From SIG435 sp045530725 (GTDB lineage: Bacteria; Bacillota; Clostridia; UMGS1810), in assembly GCA_045530725.1 (NCBI GenBank), contig JAZSCT010000003.1:1-57086 (forward strand): a stretch of 57,086 bases of DNA, given 5' to 3'. Below, piece after piece: positions 24,822 through 33,900 of the stretch (position 1 is its first letter; the number at the start of each line of letters is the position of its first letter). The notes below the pieces were generated by a model. It ran no database searches. It saw only the letters and a program-made list of their open reading frames with translations, and was not told the origin of the DNA. A program made the translations under genes and the position numbers.

Positions 24822-25728
24822 GATTAAAATGATTCTAAAAAACATTACATCATGGTCAGGCATTATATTTCTGTTAAACCACACATCTTTATGTAAGAAA
24901 CTTTCTGACAAAACAGTTGTCAAAGCCCTTTACAAAAGAAGAGTAGGAAAGAGACTTAATCTTGAAAATCCGAAAACATTCAATGAGAAACTTCAATGGT
25001 TAAAAATCTACAATCAGAATCCTGAATACTCAAGAATAGTTGATAAGGTTACATTCAAGGATTATATCAAAGAAAAACTTGGAGAAGGATATACTGTACC
25101 AACTCTTGGTGTATGGGAAAAGTTTGATGATATAGACTTTGACAAACTTCCTGATAAGTTTGTTTTAAAGTGCAATCACGATTCGGGTGGGCTCATTATC
25201 TGTAAGGATAAATCAAAACTTGATATCAAAGCAGCAAAAGAAAAAATTGAAAGATGTATGAAGAGAAATTACTACTGGGCAAGCAGAGAATGGCCATATA
25301 AGAATGTTAAGCCATGTATCTTGGCTGAAGAATATCTTGATCTTCCTGAAGGCTTGGTAGAATACAAGATTTTCAGTTTCAATGGTGAGGCTAAAGTGAT
25401 TGACGTATGTATGGGCGTTGCACATACACTTAATAACAGAACTAATACATTCTTCGACAGATCTTGGAATCGTCTTCCTATCCAGACTCTTCTTCCGAAC
25501 GAAAAGGGAGATATTGAAGCACCTGAAGAACTTCCTAAGATGCTTGAAATCGCAGACAAATTATCTCAGGGAATACCTCAGGTAAGAGTAGATTTCTATG
25601 TATATAAGGGACAGGTTTATCTTGGAGAGATGACATTCTTCCACAACTCAGGTATGTGCAAGATCAATCCTAATGAGTGGGATTATAAACTTGGAGAATA
25701 CATAGACTTAAGTATTGTAAAGAAATAA
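24814..25728 (+). CDS. TupA-like ATP-grasp family protein
   Basis: Cytosolic protein of 304 aa matching the TupA-like ATP-grasp family (PF14305). Landmarks are NPKTFNEKLQWLKIYN (50-65), VDKVTFKDYIKEKLG, the ATP-binding stretch PDKFVLKCNHDSGG, and the acidic metal site near QVRVDFYVYKGQVYLGEMTFF. TupA itself is linked to teichuronopeptide synthesis; other members occur in capsule clusters and are thought to act as ligases or sugar-modifying enzymes. Here it could couple a carboxylic acid to an amino group of the glycan. The start overlaps the polymerase gene by eight bases, so the two are translationally coupled. Confidence 0.87.
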   Translation: MNKIKMILKNITSWSGIIFLLNHTSLCKKLSDKTVVKALYKRRVGKRLNLENPKTFNEKLQWLKIYNQNPEYSRIVDKVTFKDYIKEKLGEGYTVPTLGVWEKFDDIDFDKLPDKFVLKCNHDSGGLIICKDKSKLDIKAAKEKIERCMKRNYYWASREWPYKNVKPCILAEEYLDLPEGLVEYKIFSFNGEAKVIDVCMGVAHTLNNRTNTFFDRSWNRLPIQTLLPNEKGDIEAPEELPKMLEIADKLSQGIPQVRVDFYVYKGQVYLGEMTFFHNSGMCKINPNEWDYKLGEYIDLSIVKK

Positions 25729-25739
25729 TGAAAAATCAA

Positions 25740-25775
25740 GGGCTATGACATAGTAGCGATATTATGTCACAGCCC
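25740..25775. repeat. Intra-operon inverted repeat
   Basis: GGGCTATGACATA and TATGTCACAGCCC form a 13-bp stem with one mismatch. No T-run follows, so it is more likely an RNA-stability or processing hairpin than a terminator. It occupies the only gap of about 70 bases in the glycosyltransferase stretch. Confidence 0.55.
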
Positions 25776-25797
25776 AATTTGATAAGGAGAACAATTT

Positions 25798-26886
25798 ATG
25801 AAAATTCTTTTTATAAGTGGAAATCTTACTGATGGCGGAGCACAGAGGGTTATATCTGTAGCATCAAGTTATCTTGCGGACAAAGGCCACGATGTGACCT
25901 TACTTCTTTATACAAGAAATGAAAAAGAGTATCCTTTGAGTGATAAAGTGAAGGTAATATCTCTTGCCCCATCTCCTGAAGAATACAAAAAAATATCCGA
26001 AGTAAAAAGAATTATTCTTACCAGAAAAATGATAAAAAAAGTATCTCCACAGGTGGCAATAGGATTTCTTGAAGGTGGGTATGGTCTTTTTATTTCATCT
26101 TTTGGAATGAAATTTAAGAAGGTGGCATCTGCCAGAATCAATCCCCGCTTCATTATGGAGAAGAAGGGGTTAAGAGCATCCATAAACAGAGCCTGGTTTA
26201 AGTCTGCAGATTCAATTGTACTTCAGACGGAATCACAACTTGATTTTATGCCTGACAATATGAAGTCAAGATGTGTGGTCATTGCAAATCCTATATCTGA
26301 TGAAGCTTTAAAAAGAGTCAAAGGAGAAACTGAATACGAAAATTGCAAAAATATCGTTATGGCAGGAAGACTCGCAACTCAGAAGGATTATCCTGTAATG
26401 ATAAGTGCTATGAAAAAGGTGGTGGCGAAGCATCTCGATGTTACTCTTTCTATATTTGGTAAAGGACCTTTGGAGGATAACCTTCAGTCAATGATAGACG
26501 AAAGCGGTCTTTCTGACAATATATTTTTAAAAGGCTGGACAAATAATACCATTGATGAGTATTCTAAGAGTGATATGTATGTAATGTCATCATACTTTGA
26601 GGGAATGCCAAATGCGCTCATGGAGGCAATGGCAATGGGACTTCCCTGTGTATCTACAGACTGTGAGACAGGACCTTCCGATATCATAACCGATGGAGAA
26701 AACGGCTTCCTTGTGCCTATAAAAGATGCGGATACACTTTCTGACAGAATTATACGTATTATAGAGATGTCTCCTGATAAAAGAAGGATGATGGGAGAGA
26801 ACGCCCACAATACAATCAAAGAAAAATTCTTATCCTCGAAGATCTTAAGCCAATGGGAAGATCTTTTTGAAGGATTGTTAAAATAA
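25798..26886 (+). CDS. GT4 family glycosyltransferase
   Basis: GT-B enzyme of 362 aa with MKILFISGNLTDGGAQRVIS at the start, NIVMAGRLATQKDYPVMISA in the donor domain and FEGMPNALMEAMAMGLPCVS at the EX7E site. It looks like a duplicate of the enzyme at 22374, separated from it by the polymerase and ATP-grasp genes. The ATG follows AAGGAGAAC. It is fourth and last glycosyltransferase of the cluster. Confidence 0.9.
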   Translation: MKILFISGNLTDGGAQRVISVASSYLADKGHDVTLLLYTRNEKEYPLSDKVKVISLAPSPEEYKKISEVKRIILTRKMIKKVSPQVAIGFLEGGYGLFISSFGMKFKKVASARINPRFIMEKKGLRASINRAWFKSADSIVLQTESQLDFMPDNMKSRCVVIANPISDEALKRVKGETEYENCKNIVMAGRLATQKDYPVMISAMKKVVAKHLDVTLSIFGKGPLEDNLQSMIDESGLSDNIFLKGWTNNTIDEYSKSDMYVMSSYFEGMPNALMEAMAMGLPCVSTDCETGPSDIITDGENGFLVPIKDADTLSDRIIRIIEMSPDKRRMMGENAHNTIKEKFLSSKILSQWEDLFEGLLK

Positions 26887-26907
26887 ATTATACTTGAAGG
26901 TGTTTAT

Positions 26908-28377
26908 ATGGATAATATCAAACAAAAGTCAGCTGCTGCAACCAAGTGGTCTCTTGTTACAGAGATAATGGCGAAACTGATTTCACCAATCATAAATATG
27001 GTTCTTGCAAGGCTTCTTACACCATCAGCCTTTGGTGCGGTAGCAGTAATGACAATGGTTGTAAGTTTTTCGGAAGTTTTTACTGATGCAGGATTTCAGA
27101 AATATGTAATACAAAAAAATTTCCCTGATGATAAGGCAAAGGACGAAAGCATCAATGTGGCATTCTGGTCAAACTTCACAATGTCGCTTATTGCAGTTCT
27201 TATAATCGCCATATTCAGAAATCAGATTGCAGTATGGGTAGGATCACCGGATCTTGGTCTGGGGATAGCGGTATCATCTATCTCTATACTTTTGGTTGCA
27301 TTTTCAAGCATACAGATAGCAGTTTATAAGAGAAATCTCAACTTCAAGACTCTTTTTTATGCAAGAATATCTGCATCTGTCACACCGATTTTTGTGACTA
27401 TTCCTCTCGCTCTGATATTCAGAAACTACTGGGCGCTGGTAATAGGTACATTGGGTAAGCATCTTGTTCAGGCGATAGTCCTTGTTGCAAAATCCGAATG
27501 GAAGATAAGATTCTTTTATTCGTTCAAGAGATTTAAAGAAATGTTTTCTTTTTCATTCTGGTCACTCCTTGAGTCAATTCTTATATGGTTTACAGGCTAT
27601 AGCGGAACATTTATAGTAGGAAGATTTCTTGATGACCATTATCTCGGTCTTTACAGAACATCCATCACAACAGTAAATTCTTATATGGGAATGGTGACAA
27701 CTGCAGTTGTTCCTGTGTTGTTTTCTACATTGTCCAAGTATCAGGATGATGATATTCAGTACAAGAACACTCTCTTTGGTTTTCAGAGGACATTTGCTCT
27801 CTTCTCTATTCCTATGGGTGTTGGTATGTTTGTATTTTCAGACCTCGTTACAACCATACTTCTTGGAAATCAGTGGATGGAGGCAAGTAGGTTTATAGGA
27901 CTCTGGGCACTAATGAATGCTCTTACCGTGGTTATCAATGACTTTGCAGGAACTATATACAGAAGCAAAGGTAAGCCCAATATATCTGTGTTTTCTCAGA
28001 TAATTTATCTTGCATTTCTTATCCCTATCACCTTGTGGGGTGTAAAGGGCGGATTTGAACTTTTATGTTCTGTGCGGCCTATGATAAGAATCCTTGGAGC
28101 ACTTATGGGTCTCATCCTTGTGCACATAATATTCAAAATCAAAGCCTGGGAAGTTCTTAAGAACCTTATCCCGCAGTTTGTATGTGCCATTACAATGGGT
28201 GTTGCAGGACATTTCCTTCTTATGGTATCCTCAAACATCATATGGCAGTTTGTATCGGTATTTATATGTATAATAATATACTTTGGTCTTATTATGCTTT
28301 TCCCTGATATGAGAAAAGTATTGTTTGGTTTCAAACCTGTAAATAGAATTGCAAAGAAACTTAAGATTATAAGATAG
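26908..28377 (+). CDS. Wzx-like lipid-linked oligosaccharide flippase (MOP superfamily)
   Basis: Membrane protein of 489 aa with about fourteen hydrophobic segments. The polysaccharide_synt pattern is clear: KLISPIINMVLARLLTPSAFG near the N-terminus, DAGFQKYVIQ, and FKEMFSFSFWSLLES. Such proteins move undecaprenyl-linked repeat units to the outside, where a Wzy enzyme polymerises them. With the initiating transferase, four glycosyltransferases and the polymerase, this makes a complete Wzx/Wzy-type pathway. No Wzz/Wzd chain-length regulator or tyrosine kinase is present in the window. Confidence 0.9.
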   Translation: MDNIKQKSAAATKWSLVTEIMAKLISPIINMVLARLLTPSAFGAVAVMTMVVSFSEVFTDAGFQKYVIQKNFPDDKAKDESINVAFWSNFTMSLIAVLIIAIFRNQIAVWVGSPDLGLGIAVSSISILLVAFSSIQIAVYKRNLNFKTLFYARISASVTPIFVTIPLALIFRNYWALVIGTLGKHLVQAIVLVAKSEWKIRFFYSFKRFKEMFSFSFWSLLESILIWFTGYSGTFIVGRFLDDHYLGLYRTSITTVNSYMGMVTTAVVPVLFSTLSKYQDDDIQYKNTLFGFQRTFALFSIPMGVGMFVFSDLVTTILLGNQWMEASRFIGLWALMNALTVVINDFAGTIYRSKGKPNISVFSQIIYLAFLIPITLWGVKGGFELLCSVRPMIRILGALMGLILVHIIFKIKAWEVLKNLIPQFVCAITMGVAGHFLLMVSSNIIWQFVSVFICIIIYFGLIMLFPDMRKVLFGFKPVNRIAKKLKIIR

Positions 28378-28388
28378 GGTGTGAAAAA

Positions 28389-29432
28389 ATGACAGCAGAT
28401 AAAGAACTAAAAAACTGTACTTTTGCAAAAACAGTCCTTATGCTTCTTATAGTGATATATCACAGTATGCTTTTCTGGACAGGTGGCTGGCTTAGTGAGA
28501 CTTTGCCCGTTTTTCCGTCACCTCTATTGGGACATATATCCAGGTATCTCACCAGTTTTCATATATACGCTTTTGCTCTTGTTTCAGGATATATTTTTTA
28601 CTTTGTGAAGTTTGAAAAAGGTGGATACAAAAAGCCTTCATCATTTCTTAAAAACAAATTTTCAAGACTCATCATTCCGTACATATTTGTATCATTAATA
28701 TGGGCAATTCCTTTTTATCTCTTTGTAAATAAAGGATCTCTTTTTGGTGTGATAAACAAGTTTGTACTTGCAATAGCCCCTGATCAGCTTTGGTTTCTTG
28801 TGATGCTTTTTGTAGTATTTGCCATCGCTTTCTTTATGGCAAATATGTGGAAGGACAGACCTTATCTTGGTATGTTTTCTGTGGTATTTATCTATCTTTT
28901 TCAGATAGTGGGACAAAGGATTGTTCCAAATATATTTTCTATATGGTCTGCATGTGTATATCTCCCTGTGTTTTATGTGGGATTTAAGTTAAGACAGTAT
29001 TCACATGGAGAAAACAAATTTTTTGATATGCTCAGAAAAATCCCTTCAATTATATATATCATTGCTCATCTTGGTGTATATATACTGTATCTGTATATAA
29101 AAACTTTTGATGCAAAAATATTTACACTTATGGAAATCGGGGTAAACTTTTCCCTTCGTGTGATGGGTGGCGTGATGGCATTTTTTGTGCTTACAAAACT
29201 TGGTACATATTTTGCAGACAAAAAGGCTTTTGTGTATCTTTCCAAAGTCAGTATGCCGGTATATCTTTTTCATCAGCAGATAATATACCTTACAACGGTA
29301 TATCTTAATGGCTTGATAAATCCATATCTTCACAGTGCAGTCAATTTCATAGTATCCTTTGCTGTTTCGGTGATAATATCAGCAATACTTCTTAAGTTTA
29401 AGATGACAAGATTACTTATCGGAGAAAAATAA
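28389..29432 (+). CDS. Acyltransferase family 3 membrane protein
   Basis: Membrane protein of 347 aa with about ten hydrophobic segments, matching the acyltransferase_3 family (PF01757) that O-acetylates or succinylates surface glycans. The family's early His lies in LMLLIVIYHSMLFWTG (about 17-32), and the usual Arg is found in FKNKFSRLIIPYIF-like context (KNKFSRLIIPYIFVS). Unlike the MBOAT system it needs no SGNH partner. It would be a second, independent acylation route for the same polymer. Confidence 0.88.
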   Translation: MTADKELKNCTFAKTVLMLLIVIYHSMLFWTGGWLSETLPVFPSPLLGHISRYLTSFHIYAFALVSGYIFYFVKFEKGGYKKPSSFLKNKFSRLIIPYIFVSLIWAIPFYLFVNKGSLFGVINKFVLAIAPDQLWFLVMLFVVFAIAFFMANMWKDRPYLGMFSVVFIYLFQIVGQRIVPNIFSIWSACVYLPVFYVGFKLRQYSHGENKFFDMLRKIPSIIYIIAHLGVYILYLYIKTFDAKIFTLMEIGVNFSLRVMGGVMAFFVLTKLGTYFADKKAFVYLSKVSMPVYLFHQQIIYLTTVYLNGLINPYLHSAVNFIVSFAVSVIISAILLKFKMTRLLIGEK

Positions 29433-29462
29433 GTTTTATCATTTTACAAAGGTGGTGACACT

Positions 29463-30644
29463 GTGCAAAAAGTTCATAGTATGCTTGTTTCTTTTCTCAG
29501 ATCAGCACTTCTCAATGTGCCATATGAGGGGATAAGTCCTGAATTGCTTACAGAGAATGAAATGGGTGACCTTATAAATATCGCATCAAAAAATGACGTT
29601 TTGCAGATTGTGTCCGATGTGATTGTAAGAGATTCTCTTATATCCGACGATGAACTTATGGGGATATTCAAACTCTCTGCCAGAAATGCCTTTATGCGTA
29701 CAGAAAATACTCTCTGTGAGTACAATATTCTTACAAAAGCACTTGAGGATGCAAAGATCCCCTTCATTCCCTTAAAAGGCTCTGTCATAAGAAGCCTTTA
29801 TCCTAAAGAATGGTATCGTACAAGTTGTGATATAGATATTCTTGTAAGGGAAGAAGATATACAAAAGGCGAGAGAATATGTGGAAGATAGTCTCGGCTAC
29901 ACCTATGACAAAGAGGCATCTCACGATATAAGTTTTTTCACAAAATCAGGTGTCCATATAGAACTTCATTTCTCATTTATTGAAGAAAATTCCCTTCATC
30001 TGGGAGACAGAAGGAAATGGAATGCCCAACCCCTTTGCAATGTGTGGCAAAGTGCCACTGTAAAAGACGGATGGGGATATTTCTGTGAACTATCTCCTGA
30101 GATATTTTACCTTTATCACATAGCCCATATGGCGAAACATTTTGAGAGTGGCGGTTGCGGACTGAGGACAATCTGCGATCTGTGGCTTATAGAGAGTGTA
30201 TATAGCGGAGATGTCAATAAGAGGGGCTCTCTTCTCAAAGACTGCAGACTTGACAAATTTTCATCATATGTAAGCGATCTTGCCAAAGTGTGGTTTGGGG
30301 ATGAAGACCACACAGACATTACACTTTTTCTGGAAAGATACATTATTTCAGGCGGTGTCTATGGTAATGTAGATAATAACATTACCTATAAGCAAAATAA
30401 GAAAGGTGGTAAATTGGGCTACATTTTTTATCGTATATTTATGCCTTATGATGTGCTTAAATTTATTTACCCTTCTTTGCAGAAACATAAGTGGATGTAT
30501 CCTTTCTATACTGTGAGAAGATGGGTAGAAAGACTTCTCTTCGGCAAAAAAGTCAAAAAGAGCCTTAAGGAACTTACCCTTGTGTCAAAGGGTGATTCAA
30601 AAGAGAAAACCGCTCATGATTATCTCGAAGAAATAGGATTATAA
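29463..30644 (+). CDS. Nucleotidyltransferase family protein (NTP_transf_5)
   Basis: Cytosolic 393-aa protein with the NTP_transf_5 pattern (PF14907): PFIPLKGSVIRSLYP (about 100-114), then Arg and the Asp-x-Asp site in RTSCDIDILVREED, followed by HIELHFSF. Members are common in exopolysaccharide and peptide-modification clusters; their reaction is mostly unproven. It starts with GTG behind AAAGGTGGTG. It is the last gene before a strong terminator and so closes the polysaccharide operon. Confidence 0.83.
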   Translation: MQKVHSMLVSFLRSALLNVPYEGISPELLTENEMGDLINIASKNDVLQIVSDVIVRDSLISDDELMGIFKLSARNAFMRTENTLCEYNILTKALEDAKIPFIPLKGSVIRSLYPKEWYRTSCDIDILVREEDIQKAREYVEDSLGYTYDKEASHDISFFTKSGVHIELHFSFIEENSLHLGDRRKWNAQPLCNVWQSATVKDGWGYFCELSPEIFYLYHIAHMAKHFESGGCGLRTICDLWLIESVYSGDVNKRGSLLKDCRLDKFSSYVSDLAKVWFGDEDHTDITLFLERYIISGGVYGNVDNNITYKQNKKGGKLGYIFYRIFMPYDVLKFIYPSLQKHKWMYPFYTVRRWVERLLFGKKVKKSLKELTLVSKGDSKEKTAHDYLEEIGL

Positions 30645-30684
30645 AGATATGCTGACTGTATAAATACAGGGCATATCTTTTTTT
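30643..30684 (+). terminator. Terminator of the polysaccharide operon
   Basis: AAAGATATGC pairs with GCATATCTTT and encloses an inner CTGTA/TACAG stem. Seven T residues form the end. It overlaps the last codon of the NTP_transf_5 gene. Confidence 0.88.
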
Positions 30685-30689
30685 ATTAT

Positions 30690-30845
30690 AGATGTTTTGG
30701 CTCTGTTGTACTTCATTTAATATGATAGTGTAGTGGCTGGATATTTTCTTGTTTTCAGTCCGAACTAAGGGATTATTCACAAGGACTTGTGGTTGAACAA
30801 TACACAGACCACAATTGAAAAACTCTTTTGTAAGAAACAATAAAA
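30690..30845. other. Gene-free stretch, possible IS scar
   Basis: Between the operon terminator and the next promoter no gene is supported. The bases from GGCTCTGTTG on, with CTTGTTTTCAGTCCG further in, look like the outer end of an insertion sequence of the ISL3 kind, but no paired end or transposase remnant was found. The rest is AT-rich leader DNA. Confidence 0.2.
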
Positions 30846-30870
30846 CTTATAAAAATATTATCTAAATTCA

Positions 30871-30899
30871 TTGACTTTGTATTATTATTGGGTTATAAT
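30871..30899 (+). promoter_or_regulatory. Promoter of the 1605-aa secreted protein
   Basis: TTGACT, a 17-base spacer and TATAAT, 48 bases before the start codon. Confidence 0.7.
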
Positions 30900-30947
30900 A
30901 TTAATATCTATCAATATGGTAAGTTTCAATAAAAAGGAGATGGACTT

Positions 30948-33900
30948 ATGAGAAAAGTATTGGCTGTATTTATGGCTGTAATGATGATTCTTACAACATT
31001 TTCAGGCATAATGACAGTATCGGCGGCTGATGTGACAACCACAATTGTTGAGATTCCTCTTGGTAATCTGGACACCTCAACTAAGAAGGGCACATTGACT
31101 GCTACAGATTATGTAAAGGATGAATACACCTTTACAAGCACAACAATCAGCAAATGGGATAACGACGTAGTAAACGGTACATCAAGTGATGCGAAAACTA
31201 TACTTGCTACATACGCAGAACCTGAGTATGCATTTTCAACTGTGAATACATCCGATTTATCAGCTTACACAGGTATTGCTGCAGGACATAGTGCGAAACT
31301 TCTGAAATTCACACAGACAGCGAACCATTATATGTTCCGTCTGAAGGATTTCTATGATGTTTCCACACTTCCTGCTACAGGTAAACTTAAGATTTCTGTA
31401 GATGTATATCCTACAGATGTTGTACCGGGTACAACAGAAAGTACAACTGCTACCTCTGTTAAGTCAGGTACAGCGACACTTGGAGCAGATTACAAGATGC
31501 GTATAGGGGATTCTACAGGTTCAAGTGATAGCAATACCGTGACAGGAACAGTTGTTACAGCTAACCAGTGGAATACTATTTCTCACGAGATTGCCCTTTC
31601 CACAAGAGCAACTATGGACTCTGTAAGAATTGACGTGACAACAGGTATTAATAAACTCGCATCATATGCCAACCCATTCCCTTCTACAGTCTTCTATGAC
31701 AAAGTGAAGATTGAGTATATTGGCGAAGCACTTGGTGGCGACGATACAACAGGTGGCGACGATACAACAGGTGGCGAAAAGACAAAGGTTAATATCGGCT
31801 TTGAAGACAATACAGCGTCTCCTTCTTCAGGATGGAACATCTGGGGTAAAAAACCGGGAACAACCAGCAATACCCGTGCATTACAGGAAATCGTCAACTG
31901 GGCTGATGAGACATCTATCTCCAAGCCGAATTCTACGGAAAACTTCGGAGACAAACTTGCGAAGGTCGATGGCACAGATACAACGGTTACAGACAAGGGT
32001 GTTCATACAGGTAGAATCAATAATATACCTGCTGATGCAGCAGGTATCACCGAAGGCAAGAAATACACATATTCATTCTGGATTCTTGCTGCAGCAACTT
32101 CTACAAGTACAAATACCGCAAAGGTATATTTCACTCCATACTGTAATGGAAGCGAAAAAATTCCAGATCTTGAAACTAACTGGCAATCTTCTGTATTCAC
32201 ACTTAATAAGGGTGAATGGTCAAAGGTTACAGGTTCATTTGTAGCTACTGCTGATCATGCAAATATGACAACAGGTTTCCGTTTGAATTTTGCTAAAGCA
32301 GATTCAGTAAACTATCCTACACTTCTTTATATGGATAACTTCAATATCGTAGAAAGCGACGATACAGTCGCATCATACGATATCGCAGTTACATCAGACG
32401 GCAACGGTACAGTAACAGGCGCAGGCGCATACAAAAAGAATGATACTGCTACTCTTACTGCAACTCCTGACACAGGCTATGTATTTGCAGGCTGGTACAA
32501 TGGTACAACACTTCTCTCAAAAGATAATCCTTATGAATATACAGTAGATGGTACTGTTACTTCCATCACAGGTAAGTTCGAAAAGTTCGTTCCGAACACA
32601 GGCGACAACTGGGCAACAATTGATACAGTTGATTTCGAAGATGCTACTACAGATACAGACGCGATTATCAGTTCGGGTACTACAGAAAATGGACTTACAT
32701 ATACTATGTCTGCTCTTGCCGACGGTAATGATATCGAAGTATCTTCTGAAATCCTTACAGAAGCGAATGCAGGTATCGGCACTTCTGCAAACAAAGTATA
32801 TAAGTTTGCAAGAGTAAGCGGAACTGAAGGCGCAGGTATGATGAGACTTGAAGATTTCTTCAGTCTCGAAGACCTCTCTGTAGGCGACATTGTAAGAGTA
32901 TCCTTCAAGGTATATCCTACAAACCTTTCTGTTCCTGACGGTGCATCAGACAAAACTGCAGGATTCTCTGCTTTCTATTCAATAAGTACAGACACTAAGT
33001 ACGGTTATGACTCAGCGGAGAAAAATGCAGATTCTACAGGTGCAAGATATCTTAAGGTAAACGAATGGAACGAAATCGGTTTCACTACAACCATCACACA
33101 GGAAATGCTTGATGCATCAAAGAAGGGTGCTTTGAGACTTGGTGCATTGAGCAATGCTGCTTTTGCACAGACAGTATATATGGATGATTTCAAAGCAGAA
33201 GTATATGAAGTGAAGCCTGCGGCAGATGATCTCAACTTTGTTGAAAACTACGAAAGTGATTATCCTGTAGCAAGTGTCGTAGTGGATGCAGCAGAAGATG
33301 CTCCTTATATAGCAAGACCTATTTCAAGAAATAATACAAGCGGAACTACATCCACTTATGCAAAATATAACAGATTTGGTACGGGTATTGACGGATCAAA
33401 TATATCAATCGTTACAAATGCTGCTGATCTTTCAGGTGTTATAGCACACAGTGGTACAAGTGCTGTTAAATGGGCAGGAAGATTCAGTGCTAACGGTGGT
33501 CTTAAGATAGAAGATATCTTTATGGGAAGATTTGACAAAGAAGATATCGGCAGAAAGATAAAAATTTCTGTATGGGTATATGCAGACAAAACTTCAGGTG
33601 CTTATAAGCTCAATTGGAATGATACAAAAGGTGATTTTGTAGAAACATCAACTAAAGACGAAACCCTTAAATATACAGAGGATGAACTCAAAGACCTCGA
33701 AAAGACCGTAATTTGTATATCATTGGCAGGTCCTAATGATGATTACTATCAGTACAGAGAAGGTAATTACAATACCAAGAAATTTGAAATCAACTGGAAT
33801 GAATGGACAAAGATTTCTACAGAACTTGAAATTTCAGAAAGTGTTCTTGACAATGGCATTACAAATGAAAAGTTGAAAAATACACTTATCTCCGGTATCA

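Noticed and set aside
30574..30840. 88-aa minus-strand frame across the operon terminator
   Set aside because: It overlaps the end of the NTP_transf_5 gene and the terminator hairpin; no recognisable family.
31735..31778. Tandem repeat as a phase-variation switch
   Set aside because: The unit is 18 bases, a multiple of three, so changes in number would alter linker length but not the reading frame.
31694..33589. Several minus-strand frames of 65-140 aa inside the 1605-aa gene
   Set aside because: All are Ser/Val/Pro-rich shadows caused by the codon use of the + strand gene.
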